Assembly: GCF_014202975.1 (NCBI RefSeq)
Contig: NZ_JACHHZ010000008.1
Span: 62,001 to 126,000, forward strand
Source of the DNA: Povalibacter uvarum
Lineage (GTDB): Bacteria > Pseudomonadota > Gammaproteobacteria > Steroidobacterales > Steroidobacteraceae
Length of the DNA stretch: 64,000 nucleotides
Direction of reading: 5' to 3'
The notes under the pieces are model-generated. The model was not told where the DNA came from. It was given only the letters and a program-made list of their open reading frames with translations, and searched no databases. The translations under genes and the position numbers were made by a program. Below are positions 33,666 through 43,345 of this stretch, piece after piece (within the stretch, counting starts at the first letter, position 1; the number at the start of each line of letters is the position of its first letter).

Positions 33666-34565
33666 TCAGTCCGCGGCCGCTGCGAAAAGATGGACGTGCA
33701 TGAACTCCAGTGCCGCTCGGATGATCTCCCGGGACCGCTCGTCGTCGTTGTCCACATCGAATCCGTGCAGCCCCTGAGGATGGTTCACGAACGTCAGCGG
33801 GACATTGGCGGCGACTGCATCGGCGACGAACCGGTCGAGGCGCTCATTGAGTTCCGGGATCGCATCGCGTCCGGCTCTGGCAACGAAGAGCGGCGGGAAC
33901 GCGGGCTCCTTCAGATACGTCGACAGAGAATACTGCCGCTGCAACGCGCTGGCAGACGCCGGCTCGGGCGGGCGAATATCGATCAGCGGATAGATACCCA
34001 ACTGGCACCGGATATACGGACGCGGCTCGCGAAGAGCCACCGAGAGCAGCGGACCTCCCGCGGACCAGGCAGCCACACAGATCCGATCTGCATCCGCCTG
34101 CCATTCACCGCTCTTCGTGCGAACGTAATCGAGCGCCGTCACGACATCCGCCGCTGCTTCCTCGAGCCGCGCGAGGGGCCATTCGAGTCGATGCCCCGCA
34201 ACGACAGCCACCATGCCCTGCGCTGCAATCACGCGGCCCCACGACCTGAAGGCACCGGCGTCCTTGACCGGAATTCCTGCGGGAGCGCCACCGTGCAGCA
34301 ACAGCACGACGGGACGTCGCTTCTCGCCAGCCGGTTCTGGAGGCAGATAGACGTCCATGCGCAATCGAGGCTCATCGATGCTGCTGTAGCGCAGATTCGC
34401 GAGGACTTTGACGTCCTCCATACGCGGCACGCGATACACGATCGGCCGACGGACACGTTCGAGAATTGCAGGGTCGAGGGCGGGCCGTTCGGGAGTCGCC
34501 GCGAAGGCAGGGGCGAAACAAGCGGCTGTCAGCAGCACAATCAGGATGGTCTGGGCTGGTCTCAT
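33666..34565 (-). CDS. Secreted alpha/beta hydrolase (esterase/lipase-like)
   Basis: A 299-residue hydrolase. A signal peptide (MRPAQTILIVLLTAACFAPAFA) is followed by the oxyanion region LLLHGGAPAG, the nucleophile elbow AAWSAGGPL, the acid in AGRDAIPEL and the catalytic His in PQGLHGFDVD. This is close to the dienelactone hydrolase/esterase group. GGGGAG lies about 6 bases before ATG 34565, which supports it over the open frame extending to 34655. It probably acts on small esters in the periplasm. It lies downstream of the DUF4097 gene on the same strand across an 86-base gap. Confidence 0.8.
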   Translation of the reverse strand: MRPAQTILIVLLTAACFAPAFAATPERPALDPAILERVRRPIVYRVPRMEDVKVLANLRYSSIDEPRLRMDVYLPPEPAGEKRRPVVLLLHGGAPAGIPVKDAGAFRSWGRVIAAQGMVAVVAGHRLEWPLARLEEAAADVVTALDYVRTKSGEWQADADRICVAAWSAGGPLLSVALREPRPYIRCQLGIYPLIDIRPPEPASASALQRQYSLSTYLKEPAFPPLFVARAGRDAIPELNERLDRFVADAVAANVPLTFVNHPQGLHGFDVDNDDERSREIIRAALEFMHVHLFAAAAD

Positions 34566-34651
34566 TCCGACTCCCCTATCACTGCAGTAGTCACTGCATG
34601 ATAGAGAGCGAAGGCGCGAGCGGAAAGCCGGAGGCTGCGAGCGGGGAGCGA

Positions 34652-35653
34652 TCAATCCCTCGCCCTTAGCCGCACATCCCCACCCGAGCTGCGGGCCTGG
34701 ATGCTGGCTCCGCCACCATTGATCGTCCCGGCGAGTCGGCGCTCGCGGACTTCGGTGGTCGTTACCGGGAGATCAGTCGACACCGAACCGCCGCTGGTCG
34801 ATGCGTCCACGGACGCAGTGACACTCCGCGGTACGCGCACGGTGACGCTGCCACCATTTGTCGTCGCAACGATGCCGCGATTCGCGCCGATCAGATCCAC
34901 TTTCACATCGCCGCCCGACGTGACCGCGCGAATGCTGCCGTCGATCGCATCGGCATCGATGCTGCCGCCGGAAGTCTGCAGGTCTGCCGGTCCACGAATA
35001 TCTCTCGCGATCACGTCGCCGCTCGAAGTGCGCGCTGTCGCTCCACCCGCCACTTGTTCGATGCGGATGCTGCCGCCGGAAGTTTCCGCACGCAGATCAC
35101 CGTTGACGACCTTCGCACGAATGTCGCCGCCGGACGTACGCACTTCGGTCTGGCCCGTTACGTTCTCGACTTCGATGCTGCCGCCCGAGGTGCTCATCCG
35201 GACCGTGCCCTTGATCGCGCCGAGGCGGATGTCTCCGCCGGATGTCTTGCCGACTGCGTCGCCTTCGACGTCCTTCACGACGATGTTCCCGCCAGAGGTG
35301 CGCAGGTCCGTCCCGTACTTTTTCGGCACGGTCACGGTGACGGTCGTCTGCTGGTTGAATCCGTTGAACCAGCCGGTCCACTCCTTCTTCGCTTTGACGG
35401 CAACGTCGTTGCCCTGCTGCTCGGCGGACAGCGTGATTTTCTCGAGGGCATCGCGAGAACCCTTGAGGACGATCTGGACAACCACCTGGTTCGAACTGCC
35501 GCCATTGACGACGACGTCGCCGCCGTCCACGTCGACGATGACCTTGCCGCCGGGGCTCACCGTGAACGTCTTGTCGAGGCGACGCTCCTCGGCATGGACG
35601 ATCAGGGGCGCGAGCAGACAGCCGAACAGCAAGCCTCGGACGACGACGTTCAT
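34652..35653 (-). CDS. Exported DUF4097 repeat protein (adhesin-like beta-helix)
   Basis: A 333-residue exported protein. A signal peptide ([21 protein letters not shown]) is followed by a regular series of roughly 20-residue repeats centred on TSGGxI/TSGGDV, the DUF4097 pattern predicted to form a right-handed beta-helix. At least nine such turns lie between about residues 110 and 330. The N-terminal part ([22 protein letters not shown]) is also typical. GGGAG precedes ATG 35653 by 9 bases. The function of the family is not established; some members are controlled by envelope-stress systems. It is divergent from zwf, with an 11-base direct repeat between them. Confidence 0.83.
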   Translation of the reverse strand: MNVVVRGLLFGCLLAPLIVHAEERRLDKTFTVSPGGKVIVDVDGGDVVVNGGSSNQVVVQIVLKGSRDALEKITLSAEQQGNDVAVKAKKEWTGWFNGFNQQTTVTVTVPKKYGTDLRTSGGNIVVKDVEGDAVGKTSGGDIRLGAIKGTVRMSTSGGSIEVENVTGQTEVRTSGGDIRAKVVNGDLRAETSGGSIRIEQVAGGATARTSSGDVIARDIRGPADLQTSGGSIDADAIDGSIRAVTSGGDVKVDLIGANRGIVATTNGGSVTVRVPRSVTASVDASTSGGSVSTDLPVTTTEVRERRLAGTINGGGASIQARSSGGDVRLRARD

Positions 35654-35710
35654 ATGGAATTCTCCCTGCACAAGGACCGGTTTCCATTGCGACGCGGGCC
35701 GCGGCCAAAA

Positions 35711-35736
35711 GGTTGCAATGCGCCAGGTTGCAATGC
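35711..35736. promoter_or_regulatory. Direct repeat GGTTGCAATGC x2 between DUF4097 gene and zwf
   Basis: Identical 11-base copies at 35711-35721 and 35726-35736 have a 15-base period, close to 1.5 helical turns. They lie in the 215-base divergent region between the DUF4097 gene and zwf, and may bind a regulator. No known regulator box (such as HexR) was matched. Confidence 0.35.
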
Positions 35737-35868
35737 CTTTCGCCCCGGAATGGCAGTCCCGATCGCCCGGCGAGATTCATTCCGGTGCGTCGACTGCCGT
35801 ATGGCACCGCCGCCGACCCCGATTTATCCTGCCCGCTTCTTGCAAGCCCGGAGGGGGCAGTTCATTCC

Positions 35869-37344
35869 ATGGGAGAGCCGGTGGCGAAAGTAGTGCCCGG
35901 AGTCGGTCCGAAGTTTCCCCAGGTCGTCGTCCTGTTCGGGGCGACGGGCGACCTGGCGCGTCGCAAGCTGCTGCCCGGGCTGTTCCATCTCGCAAGCGCC
36001 GGCTTCATTCCAGGGTGCCGCATCGTCGGGGTATCGCTGGATTCGTTGTCGGCCGAGCAGTTCCGGACCGCCGCCCGCGAGGCGATGGAGGAATTCTCGC
36101 CGAGGAAGTTCGCTCCTGAAGACTGGAATGCGTTTGCCGCCGGCCTGGACTACGTGCCGATCTCGGCGGGCCCCGCCGCACTGCGTGCAGCCATCGATCG
36201 CGCCGAGCAGTCCTTCTCCGGCGAAAGTCGCCGACTGCATTATCTGAGCGTGCCGCCGAACGCTGCGCTGTCCGCCGTCCGCATGCTGGCCGACGCCGGT
36301 GTCGTCGAACGGTCGCGCATCGTGATGGAGAAGCCGTTCGGCACCGATCTCGCGAGCGCCGTCTCGCTCAATTCGAAGCTGCACGAAGTCTTCAGCGAGG
36401 ACCAGATCTTCCGCATCGACCACTTCCTGGGCAAGGAGCCCGCGCAGAACATCCTGGCGTTCCGGTTCGCGAACGGGCTCTTCGAGCCGATCTGGAACCG
36501 CAACTTCATCGATCACATCCAGATCGACGTGCCCGAAACGCTCGGCCTCGGCAAACGCTCCGGCTTCTACGAAGCGACCGGCGCGTATCGCGACATGGTA
36601 GTGACGCATCTGTTCCAGATTCTCGCCTTCGTCGCCATGGAACCGCCGACCGCACTCGAACCGACATCGATCGGCGAAGAAAAGAATAAGGTCTTCCGCT
36701 CGATGCTGCCGATCACGCCATCCGACGTGGTGCGCGGGCAATACACAGGCTATCGCCAGGAAGAAGGCGTCAATCCCGAATCGGAAACCGAAACGTTCAT
36801 CGCGCTCAAATGCTCGATCGACAACTGGCGGTGGGCCGGCGTGCCCTTCTTCCTGCGCACGGGAAAACGCCTCGCCGAAGGCCAGCGAATCATCTCGATC
36901 GCGTTTCGTGAACCGCCGAAGAGCATGTTCCCCGCCAACTCCGGCGTGGGCGCGCAAGGCCCGGATCACTTGACGTTCGATCTCGCCGACGCATCGAAGA
37001 TGTCACTGTCCTTTTACGGCAAGCGCCCAGGTCCGGGCATGCGGCTGGACAAACTCAGTCTGCAGTTTGCGATGCGCGATACAGGGTTGATCGGCGATGT
37101 GCTCGAGGCCTACGAACGGTTGATTCTCGATGCGATGCGCGGCGATCACACGCTCTTCACGACGGCGCGGGGCATCGAGCGCCTCTGGGAAGTTTCGACG
37201 CCGCTGCTCGAATCGCCGCCGCCCGTTCGCCTGTACGCACCGGGCTCGTGGGGACCGAACGCAATTCATCAACTGGTCGCGCCGCGCGCGTGGCGCCTGC
37301 CGTTCGAAAGAACGTGGCGCGATCCGAATCAGCTGGGTGCCTGA
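35869..37344 (+). CDS. zwf: Glucose-6-phosphate 1-dehydrogenase
   Basis: A 491-residue enzyme that oxidises glucose-6-phosphate to 6-phosphogluconolactone with NADP+. It is the entry to the pentose-phosphate and Entner-Doudoroff routes. The coenzyme motif [16 protein letters not shown] is near residues 24-39, and the active-site motif [16 protein letters not shown] matches the conserved [19 protein letters not shown] and the C-terminal substrate-binding regions are intact, and length is normal. ATG 35869 is chosen from family alignment; GTG 35881 is possible. No pgl, edd or eda gene is adjacent. It is divergent from the DUF4097 gene. Confidence 0.95.
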   Translation: MGEPVAKVVPGVGPKFPQVVVLFGATGDLARRKLLPGLFHLASAGFIPGCRIVGVSLDSLSAEQFRTAAREAMEEFSPRKFAPEDWNAFAAGLDYVPISAGPAALRAAIDRAEQSFSGESRRLHYLSVPPNAALSAVRMLADAGVVERSRIVMEKPFGTDLASAVSLNSKLHEVFSEDQIFRIDHFLGKEPAQNILAFRFANGLFEPIWNRNFIDHIQIDVPETLGLGKRSGFYEATGAYRDMVVTHLFQILAFVAMEPPTALEPTSIGEEKNKVFRSMLPITPSDVVRGQYTGYRQEEGVNPESETETFIALKCSIDNWRWAGVPFFLRTGKRLAEGQRIISIAFREPPKSMFPANSGVGAQGPDHLTFDLADASKMSLSFYGKRPGPGMRLDKLSLQFAMRDTGLIGDVLEAYERLILDAMRGDHTLFTTARGIERLWEVSTPLLESPPPVRLYAPGSWGPNAIHQLVAPRAWRLPFERTWRDPNQLGA

Positions 37345-37347
37345 CGA

Positions 37348-37584
37348 TCAGTAGATGCTGACCCAGGGCAGGATGAGGAAATCCGGCACGTCGCCCTTGG
37401 TCACATAGTCCCCTGCTTCCGCCGATCCCTGGGCATTTCTCGGCCTGAGGATGCGGCTGCCCGTGACTTCGGCTCTCAGCCAGCGGGGGTTGTTCTCGGC
37501 GACGAAGTTCGGGCCGACGCAGCCCGCGGACAGCGACGCTGCACCGAGGCAGATCGTGAGGCGTACGACTTTCGAAAAGGTCAT
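37348..37584 (-). CDS. Small lipoprotein
   Basis: A 78-residue predicted lipoprotein. Its signal peptide MTFSKVVRLTICLGAASLSAGC ends with a lipobox-like LSAGC (Cys22). The mature part is short (VGPNFVAENNPRWLRAEVTG to PWVSIY) and resembles no known domain. A perfect AGGAGG lies 7 bases before ATG 37584, strong support that it is real. It converges with zwf, with a 3-base gap. Confidence 0.72.
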   Translation of the reverse strand: MTFSKVVRLTICLGAASLSAGCVGPNFVAENNPRWLRAEVTGSRILRPRNAQGSAEAGDYVTKGDVPDFLILPWVSIY

Positions 37585-37663
37585 AACCGAACCTCCTGTG
37601 CCAGAACCCACGTCGACTATAGCCCACTGCCGCGACGCTGCTGTGCGGGATCGCACATGTCGT

Positions 37664-39538
37664 CTAGTAATCCAGTCGTCTCGTCGCCTCTGATGCGGGA
37701 ACCGCATCGAAAGCCACCGTCAGGCGCGGCTCCGGGTCCGAAAACGGCACGGTTCCATGCAATAAATAAGAAGGAAAGAGCACGAGCCGTCCCGGCTCTG
37801 GCCGAACCAGGCGCCGCGGCGAAAGATCGAGACCCAATTCGGACGGGGGCGCGCCGAACTGTAGCCAGCCCTCGGACGAGTCGCCAGACGACCGCAGCAC
37901 GGACGGCGGCAGTGCGACATGAAAGGCCGAACTGATCCATCCGTTCTGGTGGAAGTGATTTACATGCCGCCCGGACGACCAGAGACGGACCGACCAGGCC
38001 CCGGCAAAACGGACCGCGTTCTCCTTGCAACGTAGAAATGGATGCTGCGAATCGTCCGGCAACGCAGTCACATATTTCTCAATGGCTGCGCGCATCGCGG
38101 CCCGCATCGCCACCAGTACGGGATCGCGGCGACCGAAGAGATTTCCGGAGGTCTGCGATCCTCCGCGCACACTCTGATTGACCGGTTCGCGGCGAGCGAC
38201 GTGCATCGGCAGCAGCGTTGCCTGCAATGCATCGAGAAATCCGGCCAGATCAGGAAACGACTCAGGAAGCGGAACTTCCATCGAAGCGACCAGCCGGTCG
38301 TACCCGCAGAGCCACTCCTCCCGTGGATCCGACAGCAATCGCCATGCGATGCCGAGAAACGCCAATGCCGACTGATTCCGGGGATTGCGCTCGACAGCCC
38401 CCAGAGCAACAGACGCAGCACGCCCGGGATCGCCTGTTTTCAGCAGGAGCCGCACATGGAGATCGGCGAAAGCTGCATTGGTGGACAGTTTGTCGCTGGT
38501 GCCATCGAGCAGCTCGATCGCTTCCGCCAAGCGTCCGTTGCGATCGAGCGCGTGCCCTTCGAGTACAACGAACGTCGCATCGTCTCGCCCTTCACGCAGT
38601 ATCCGAATCTGCCGCAGCGCTTCTTCGGTGGCCTGCGATTCGAGCAAGAACTTGACGAACGCGCTCCGCAACTCGTCGTTCCGCGGCTGCGCTTCGACCG
38701 CTCTCGAAAAGGATGTCGCAGGAGACTCGTGCGGTGACAGGTGTTCTCCGTGCTCCCAGAGTATTTGCGCCAGCATCGGATACGCGGGGACATACGCCGG
38801 AAATTTCTCGATCGTTCGCCGCGTCAGCTGCAGCGCCTGGTGCGTCTCTCCCAGATCGAGTCGGGCGCTGGCTTCGGCATCGTCGATCTCGGGTCCAGCG
38901 AAGCCGACGGATCGCGCGTGTGAGTAGCATTGAAGTGATTCCGCCGGGTCGCCCAGCAGACGTGTGACGACACCCAGACTGACCCAGGCTGCGCCGTCAT
39001 TCGGATCGAACTCCACCGCGCGCCGCAACGCGCTCTGCGCTCCTTCCAGATCGCCTGTCGAACGCCGCGCCGAACCAAGAGCTCGCCAGGACACCGCGTG
39101 TCGGGGTCGCAGCTGAACTGCGTGCTCGAGTGCCGGAAGTGCGTCTGACGCGTGTCCCGCCTGCGTCAACGCGATACCCAGATTCATCCAGCCGTCGGCA
39201 TGGTCGGGAGCAATACGCAGTGCCGTGCGATACAACTCGATCGCACGCGCTGCTTCGCCCTGCTGCCGCAGGAAATTCGCATAGTTGTTGAGCAGGCTGG
39301 CGTTCGACGGCGCCAGGGCAACAGCGGCCTCGAAGCTGGCTGCTGCACCCTCCATGTTTCCCATACTCTTGCTGCAAAGAGCGACGAGGTGCAGCGCGTC
39401 AGGGGAATGGGGAATGCGATGCGCGATGTCGTCGGCGATGCGCGCCGCCGCCTGCATCTGACCTTGCTGCAGAAGCCCGAATGCCTGCGCCAGGCGTTGC
39501 GCGTCGGAAGTAGTGAGCTGCGCGGGCTTGTGTGTCAC
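37664..39538 (-). CDS. TPR protein fused to a 2OG-Fe(II) oxygenase
   Basis: A 624-residue two-part protein. Residues 10 to about 430 are tandem tetratricopeptide repeats (for example NLGIALTQAGHASDALPALEHAVQL and SLGVVTRLLGDPAESLQCYSHA). Residues about 490-624 resemble the putative 2OG-Fe(II) oxygenase family (PF13759-like), with metal-site candidates in HVNHFHQNGWIS, LLHGTVPFSD and the 2-oxoglutarate-binding Arg in PRLTVAFD. Such enzymes hydroxylate proteins or small molecules; the TPR part may select the protein substrate. It starts with GTG 39538 without a strong ribosome site and follows a small exported protein gene by 22 bases on the same strand. Confidence 0.8.
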   Translation of the reverse strand: MTHKPAQLTTSDAQRLAQAFGLLQQGQMQAAARIADDIAHRIPHSPDALHLVALCSKSMGNMEGAAASFEAAVALAPSNASLLNNYANFLRQQGEAARAIELYRTALRIAPDHADGWMNLGIALTQAGHASDALPALEHAVQLRPRHAVSWRALGSARRSTGDLEGAQSALRRAVEFDPNDGAAWVSLGVVTRLLGDPAESLQCYSHARSVGFAGPEIDDAEASARLDLGETHQALQLTRRTIEKFPAYVPAYPMLAQILWEHGEHLSPHESPATSFSRAVEAQPRNDELRSAFVKFLLESQATEEALRQIRILREGRDDATFVVLEGHALDRNGRLAEAIELLDGTSDKLSTNAAFADLHVRLLLKTGDPGRAASVALGAVERNPRNQSALAFLGIAWRLLSDPREEWLCGYDRLVASMEVPLPESFPDLAGFLDALQATLLPMHVARREPVNQSVRGGSQTSGNLFGRRDPVLVAMRAAMRAAIEKYVTALPDDSQHPFLRCKENAVRFAGAWSVRLWSSGRHVNHFHQNGWISSAFHVALPPSVLRSSGDSSEGWLQFGAPPSELGLDLSPRRLVRPEPGRLVLFPSYLLHGTVPFSDPEPRLTVAFDAVPASEATRRLDY

Positions 39539-39560
39539 GAATGCTCGGCGGGCAGTGCCG

Positions 39561-40058
39561 CTATTCGATGCGTTCCAGCTTGATCATCCGGCGTTCGCCA
39601 TCAACGTACATGCGATAACCGCCGATGGCACCGCGCTCGATGCGCGCGGAGTACTTCTTGTTCGAGTCGAGACGTGCGCGTTCGGGCGTTGCCACGGTCT
39701 CGCGCCAGACCTGCCCGTCGGCCATGCGGAATGTGCCCAATCCGCCTGCGCCGTAGGAAACCGAGACGATGTCGACGAGGACCTGAGGCCGTGCTTCGTC
39801 GCTGTCGCGCTTGCCCGCACGAACCTGTTCGGCGCCAAGCTCGGTCGGCTTTGCCTCTGCCACCGGCGCATTCTGTTGCTGAACCTTCTGCGGTTGCTTC
39901 GCTGCGGAAGGTTTCGGCCCCTGCAACGCTCCTTCGAGGCATGCGATGTGAGCCGCGGAATCGCCGCTGTGCCTTGCCCTGCATTCCGCGACAGGATCCG
40001 TCCCCGACATCGCCGGGACTGCAATCAACCCTGCCAACCAGATCAAGTGCTTGTTCAT
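39561..40058 (-). CDS. Exported protein of unknown function
   Basis: A 165-residue protein. A signal peptide (MNKHLIWLAGLIAVPAMSG) is followed by a segment with two cysteines (VAECRARHSGDSAAHIACLEG) and a Pro/Gln-rich linker (about 50-90). A C-terminal beta-rich domain (VDIVSVSYGAGGLGTFRMADGQVWRETV to YVDGERRMIKLERIE) resembles small OB/SH3-like periplasmic domains, though no family is recognised. ATG 40058 is preferred for the signal peptide; ATG 40076 and 40070 are in frame. It is downstream of the second TonB receptor beyond its terminator, and just upstream of the TPR-oxygenase gene. Confidence 0.7.
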   Translation of the reverse strand: MNKHLIWLAGLIAVPAMSGTDPVAECRARHSGDSAAHIACLEGALQGPKPSAAKQPQKVQQQNAPVAEAKPTELGAEQVRAGKRDSDEARPQVLVDIVSVSYGAGGLGTFRMADGQVWRETVATPERARLDSNKKYSARIERGAIGGYRMYVDGERRMIKLERIE

Positions 40059-40083
40059 TCGCCCGATCATCGACAATCCAATG

Positions 40084-40116
40084 AAAAAACGGGGCGGAGA
40101 GAACTCTCCGCCCCGT
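40084..40116 (-). terminator. Intrinsic terminator of the second TonB receptor gene
   Basis: A 12-bp perfect stem (40089-40100 with 40105-40116) with a GAAC loop, preceded on the plus strand by AAAAAA (40084-40089), reads on the minus strand as hairpin plus T-run. It is 30 bases after the receptor stop. This is a classical Rho-independent terminator. Confidence 0.9.
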
Positions 40117-40145
40117 CAGTTTGCCGGAGCTGTCCCCGGCGCAAG

Positions 40146-43061
40146 TTACATCCGCATTTCGAAGCCGAGGAAGTACCGGCGGCCGAGCACGTCATAGAGC
40201 GACGGATCGGTGTTTGCCTGCACGTTCGGCGTGTAGAGACGCGGTTCCTGATTGGTCAGGTTGTTGACACCCAGGCGGATCGTGACGTTGTCCAGCACGT
40301 CGTACGATGCGGTCATATCGAGGTACCAGGTAGCCGGCACGCTCGTATTCGCCACCGGAGATCCACCCGTCACCGTGTTGCGGTGATCCATCGCATCGAT
40401 GTACCGGGCCTGGAGCTGAGTGCGGAAGTCGTTCAAGGTGTAAGCCGTCACCAGCGTACCCTTCCATTCCGGATACGACGTACCGGTGGTGGAACCGATC
40501 GTGCCGCCGTAGTCGTAAACCGGATCGAACGGCGTCACTGCCGTCTGTTCCTCGAACTTCTCGATCCAGGTACCGACGAGCTGGAAGCTCAGGTCACCCA
40601 CATCGCCCATGTCGAAGCCGTAGCCGAACGTGAGGTCGATGCCGCTGGTGTTGAAGAAGGCCTGGTTGACCTGCAGCTGCTGCAGATTGATGACGCCGCC
40701 GTTGCTCTGTTCGCGACTGAACATCTGACACCACGCGTTGTTGATGTCGTAGTTCGGGTTCGCGCCTTCGCGGTTGAAGCAGCGCTGCACGATCGTGGAA
40801 GCCTCGATCGCGCCGATCACGTCTTCCAGTTCGATCGACCAGTAGTCGACCGACATCGACAGGCGGTCGAGCGCCGGCGAATCGAAGGGCGACTGAAGGA
40901 CGAATCCGACCGTGAACGAATCAGCAGTTTCTGGCGAGAGATTCGGATTGCCGCCCGTGATGCCCGTCGCCTGACCCGACGGCTGCACGTAAGTCGCGCC
41001 GCCAGCGGTGGCCGACTGAGCTGTGCACAGCGCCCGGACCTGCGCACCATCCGGGCCATTGCGGTACTGGGCCGCAATCGCGCCGGACACGTTGCACGGG
41101 TCCTGGTTGGTGAAGGTCGGGAAGTTGTTGACCTGTGGCGAGAAGAGCTCGGTGATGCTCGGGCTGCGAACAGCCTTCTGCACACCTGCACGGAATCTCG
41201 CCCAGTCAACGATCGACCAGTCGAGCGACAGCTTCCACGTTTCGTCGTCGCCGAAGATGTTGTTGTCCGTCGTGCGGACACCGGCAGTGACGCCGAGCGA
41301 CTTCACTCCAGGCAGATCCGCGAGGATCGGAATGTTCACTTCGCCGAAGAGGTCCGTGAAGTTCAGCTTGCCATTGACGGGCAGCTGCTGGTTGAAGCCC
41401 GCAACCAGGCCGGGCTGCAGACCGCCGTCCGGACGGAAGTCGAACGACAGGTCGCGATAGCCCGCACCGACGGCCACCATCACGGCGCCGGCCGGCAGCG
41501 AGAACACCTCACCGCTCAGCACGCCTTCGACGACGTTCTGCTCGACGACCGTGAGGTTCTTAGCTTCGAGGCTGATGTAGTCCTTGCAAGCCTGGCTGAT
41601 CGCAGCGGAGCCGAACAGGTTCAGACCGCCCGCGCAAAGTGAAGCGCCGCCGTCGGCTGCGTTCAGGAGAGCCTGTACGCGGTCGCGACGCACGTTGCCA
41701 CCCTGCACCTCGTTCTGAACCGAACGGCCGTAGGACGCATAAACGTCGTACGTCCAGGTCTCGGTGATGTCGCCGGTGCCGCCGATGGTCAGCTGCCACA
41801 CGTCATGCGTGTTGTAGCCGGTACGGCCGCCCAGGTCGTTGAAGCGCTTCGAGAACGACAGCGGTGCCGTCGGGTTCGCGCGATTGGCAGCCAGGTAAGC
41901 CAGCGAGGTCGGAATGAACGGGTTCGTCACGGGAACCGTGAAACCCGTCGATCCTGCCGCCGGCGTCGGTGCCAGCTCCTGCAGAGCGTTGTAGTTCGTG
42001 TACTGCGCCTGCGCGTACGGGCGGAACCACTCCGACACTTCCAGGTCGATGCTGGTGAAGAGATTCCAGCGTTCCATCGGCAACACGAGAATGTTGTCAG
42101 GCTCGAAGTTGTACGAATAGAAGTCGGGGTAGAACGCCGTCGCGATGTACGAATCCGGACCAGTGAAACCGACGGCGTCGAACGTCGGGTTGTTCTGAAT
42201 GCCCGTACAGAACACCGAACCGTCCGGATTGAAGCCGAAACCGCCGGTGCCGCCGCTGCGATCGCAACGGCCGGGGCCGAACAGCGTGTCCACAGCAGCC
42301 TGGGTAGGCTGATTCGCCGCAGCACCGGGCGCCCAACCGCCGCCTGGATAGGTGCTGGTCGTGGTGCTGGCCTGCGCCGAGAACTCGCGCGCATCCTTGT
42401 ACATGTCATCGCGCTTGAAATAGCCAGCGTTGAAAATCGCGTTGCCCTTGCCGTCGGCGAACTCGCCGCCGAAGGTCATGTCAGCGCCCCACTCCTGGCC
42501 GTCGCCCTCTTCGGTCAGGTTGTAGTTGGTGTTCAGCGCAACGCCGTCGAAGCTCTTCTTCATGATGAAGTTGACGACACCGGCCACGGCGTCAGGACCG
42601 TAGGTCGCTGCCGCGCCGCCCGTGATCACTTCGACGCGATCGATGAGCGCGGTCGGAATCGTATTGACGTCAACCACGCCGCCGCCGGTCGAGCCCATCG
42701 CACGCTTGCCGTTGATCAGCACGAGGTTGCGATTGGTGCCCAGTCCGCGCAGGTCGATGAACGCGCGGCCGTTGGAGCTCGGGTTGTTCGACTGCGAGCT
42801 GAGGTTGGGAGTGACTTGTGGAAGTGTGTTGAGGTAGTGATCGACCGTGGCGAGACCGCTCTCCACGATGGCATCGCTGCTCACGGTGAAGATCGGCGTC
42901 TCCGCGGACGCGTCACGATTTGCGATGCGGGTGCCCGTGACCACGACTTCGCTGATGCTCTGCTCCTGAGCAACGGCTGGGACTGCCGTTACCACAGTCG
43001 CAACAGCGCCCGTCAGCAGTGCCAGTCGCACCGCCCGCTGTACTGATTTACTCGTCGACAT
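40146..43061 (-). CDS. TonB-dependent outer-membrane receptor
   Basis: A 971-residue receptor with a signal peptide (about 1-31, ending PAVA) and TonB box region SISEVVVTGTRI (about 36-47). The plug domain has ANNPSSNGRAF-type and VDVNTIPTALIDRVEVITGGAAATYGPDAVAGVVNFI motifs. The long barrel ends RRYFLGFEMRM. It belongs to the large-receptor subtype with extended loops (cysteines in DPCNVSG and NAWCQMF), like receptors for peptides, polysaccharides or plant compounds. A strong AGGAGGAG precedes ATG 43061. A clean intrinsic terminator follows. No substrate gene is adjacent, so the ligand is unknown. Confidence 0.93.
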   Translation of the reverse strand: MSTSKSVQRAVRLALLTGAVATVVTAVPAVAQEQSISEVVVTGTRIANRDASAETPIFTVSSDAIVESGLATVDHYLNTLPQVTPNLSSQSNNPSSNGRAFIDLRGLGTNRNLVLINGKRAMGSTGGGVVDVNTIPTALIDRVEVITGGAAATYGPDAVAGVVNFIMKKSFDGVALNTNYNLTEEGDGQEWGADMTFGGEFADGKGNAIFNAGYFKRDDMYKDAREFSAQASTTTSTYPGGGWAPGAAANQPTQAAVDTLFGPGRCDRSGGTGGFGFNPDGSVFCTGIQNNPTFDAVGFTGPDSYIATAFYPDFYSYNFEPDNILVLPMERWNLFTSIDLEVSEWFRPYAQAQYTNYNALQELAPTPAAGSTGFTVPVTNPFIPTSLAYLAANRANPTAPLSFSKRFNDLGGRTGYNTHDVWQLTIGGTGDITETWTYDVYASYGRSVQNEVQGGNVRRDRVQALLNAADGGASLCAGGLNLFGSAAISQACKDYISLEAKNLTVVEQNVVEGVLSGEVFSLPAGAVMVAVGAGYRDLSFDFRPDGGLQPGLVAGFNQQLPVNGKLNFTDLFGEVNIPILADLPGVKSLGVTAGVRTTDNNIFGDDETWKLSLDWSIVDWARFRAGVQKAVRSPSITELFSPQVNNFPTFTNQDPCNVSGAIAAQYRNGPDGAQVRALCTAQSATAGGATYVQPSGQATGITGGNPNLSPETADSFTVGFVLQSPFDSPALDRLSMSVDYWSIELEDVIGAIEASTIVQRCFNREGANPNYDINNAWCQMFSREQSNGGVINLQQLQVNQAFFNTSGIDLTFGYGFDMGDVGDLSFQLVGTWIEKFEEQTAVTPFDPVYDYGGTIGSTTGTSYPEWKGTLVTAYTLNDFRTQLQARYIDAMDHRNTVTGGSPVANTSVPATWYLDMTASYDVLDNVTIRLGVNNLTNQEPRLYTPNVQANTDPSLYDVLGRRYFLGFEMRM

Positions 43062-43345
43062 GAAAACTCCTCCTGCGAGAGGGATTCTTGGTTTTGTTGG
43101 CCACTGGGGTCAGTGGGCCGCTTGGCAGGGGGATCGGCGGCTATGACGTTGCATTGCTCGCTCTTTTCCGACCTCCCCACGTGGCGCCGAGCATACAGGT
43201 TACGAATCTGTAATGAATAGTCACGGAAGGCCTGAATTTCCCTTCAAACGCCAGGCAGCCGGCCGCGCTCAGCAACTCATGCTGTATACAGTTGGTTAAA
43301 TGCAACGATATGACCGCCGCGTTATCGCGGATGAGGAAGGCGCCG
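43062..43345. promoter_or_regulatory. Upstream region of the second TonB receptor
   Basis: This 284-base gap between tadA and the receptor must hold the receptor promoter. A 10-base palindrome CTGTATACAG is at 43282-43291, and a weak CCGCG-TTAT-CGCGG hairpin (43317-43330) lies near the tadA stop. No good -35/-10 pair was found, and no small gene. Confidence 0.4.

Noticed and set aside
39513-41642. A 709-codon plus-strand frame across the TPR gene, the small exported protein and the second TonB receptor
   Set aside because: It crosses a strong terminator and three real genes on the other strand; its sequence is low-complexity Arg/Val.
43282-43291. CTGTATACAG as a LexA box
   Set aside because: A LexA site needs CTG-N10-CAG; this has only four bases between the half-sites.
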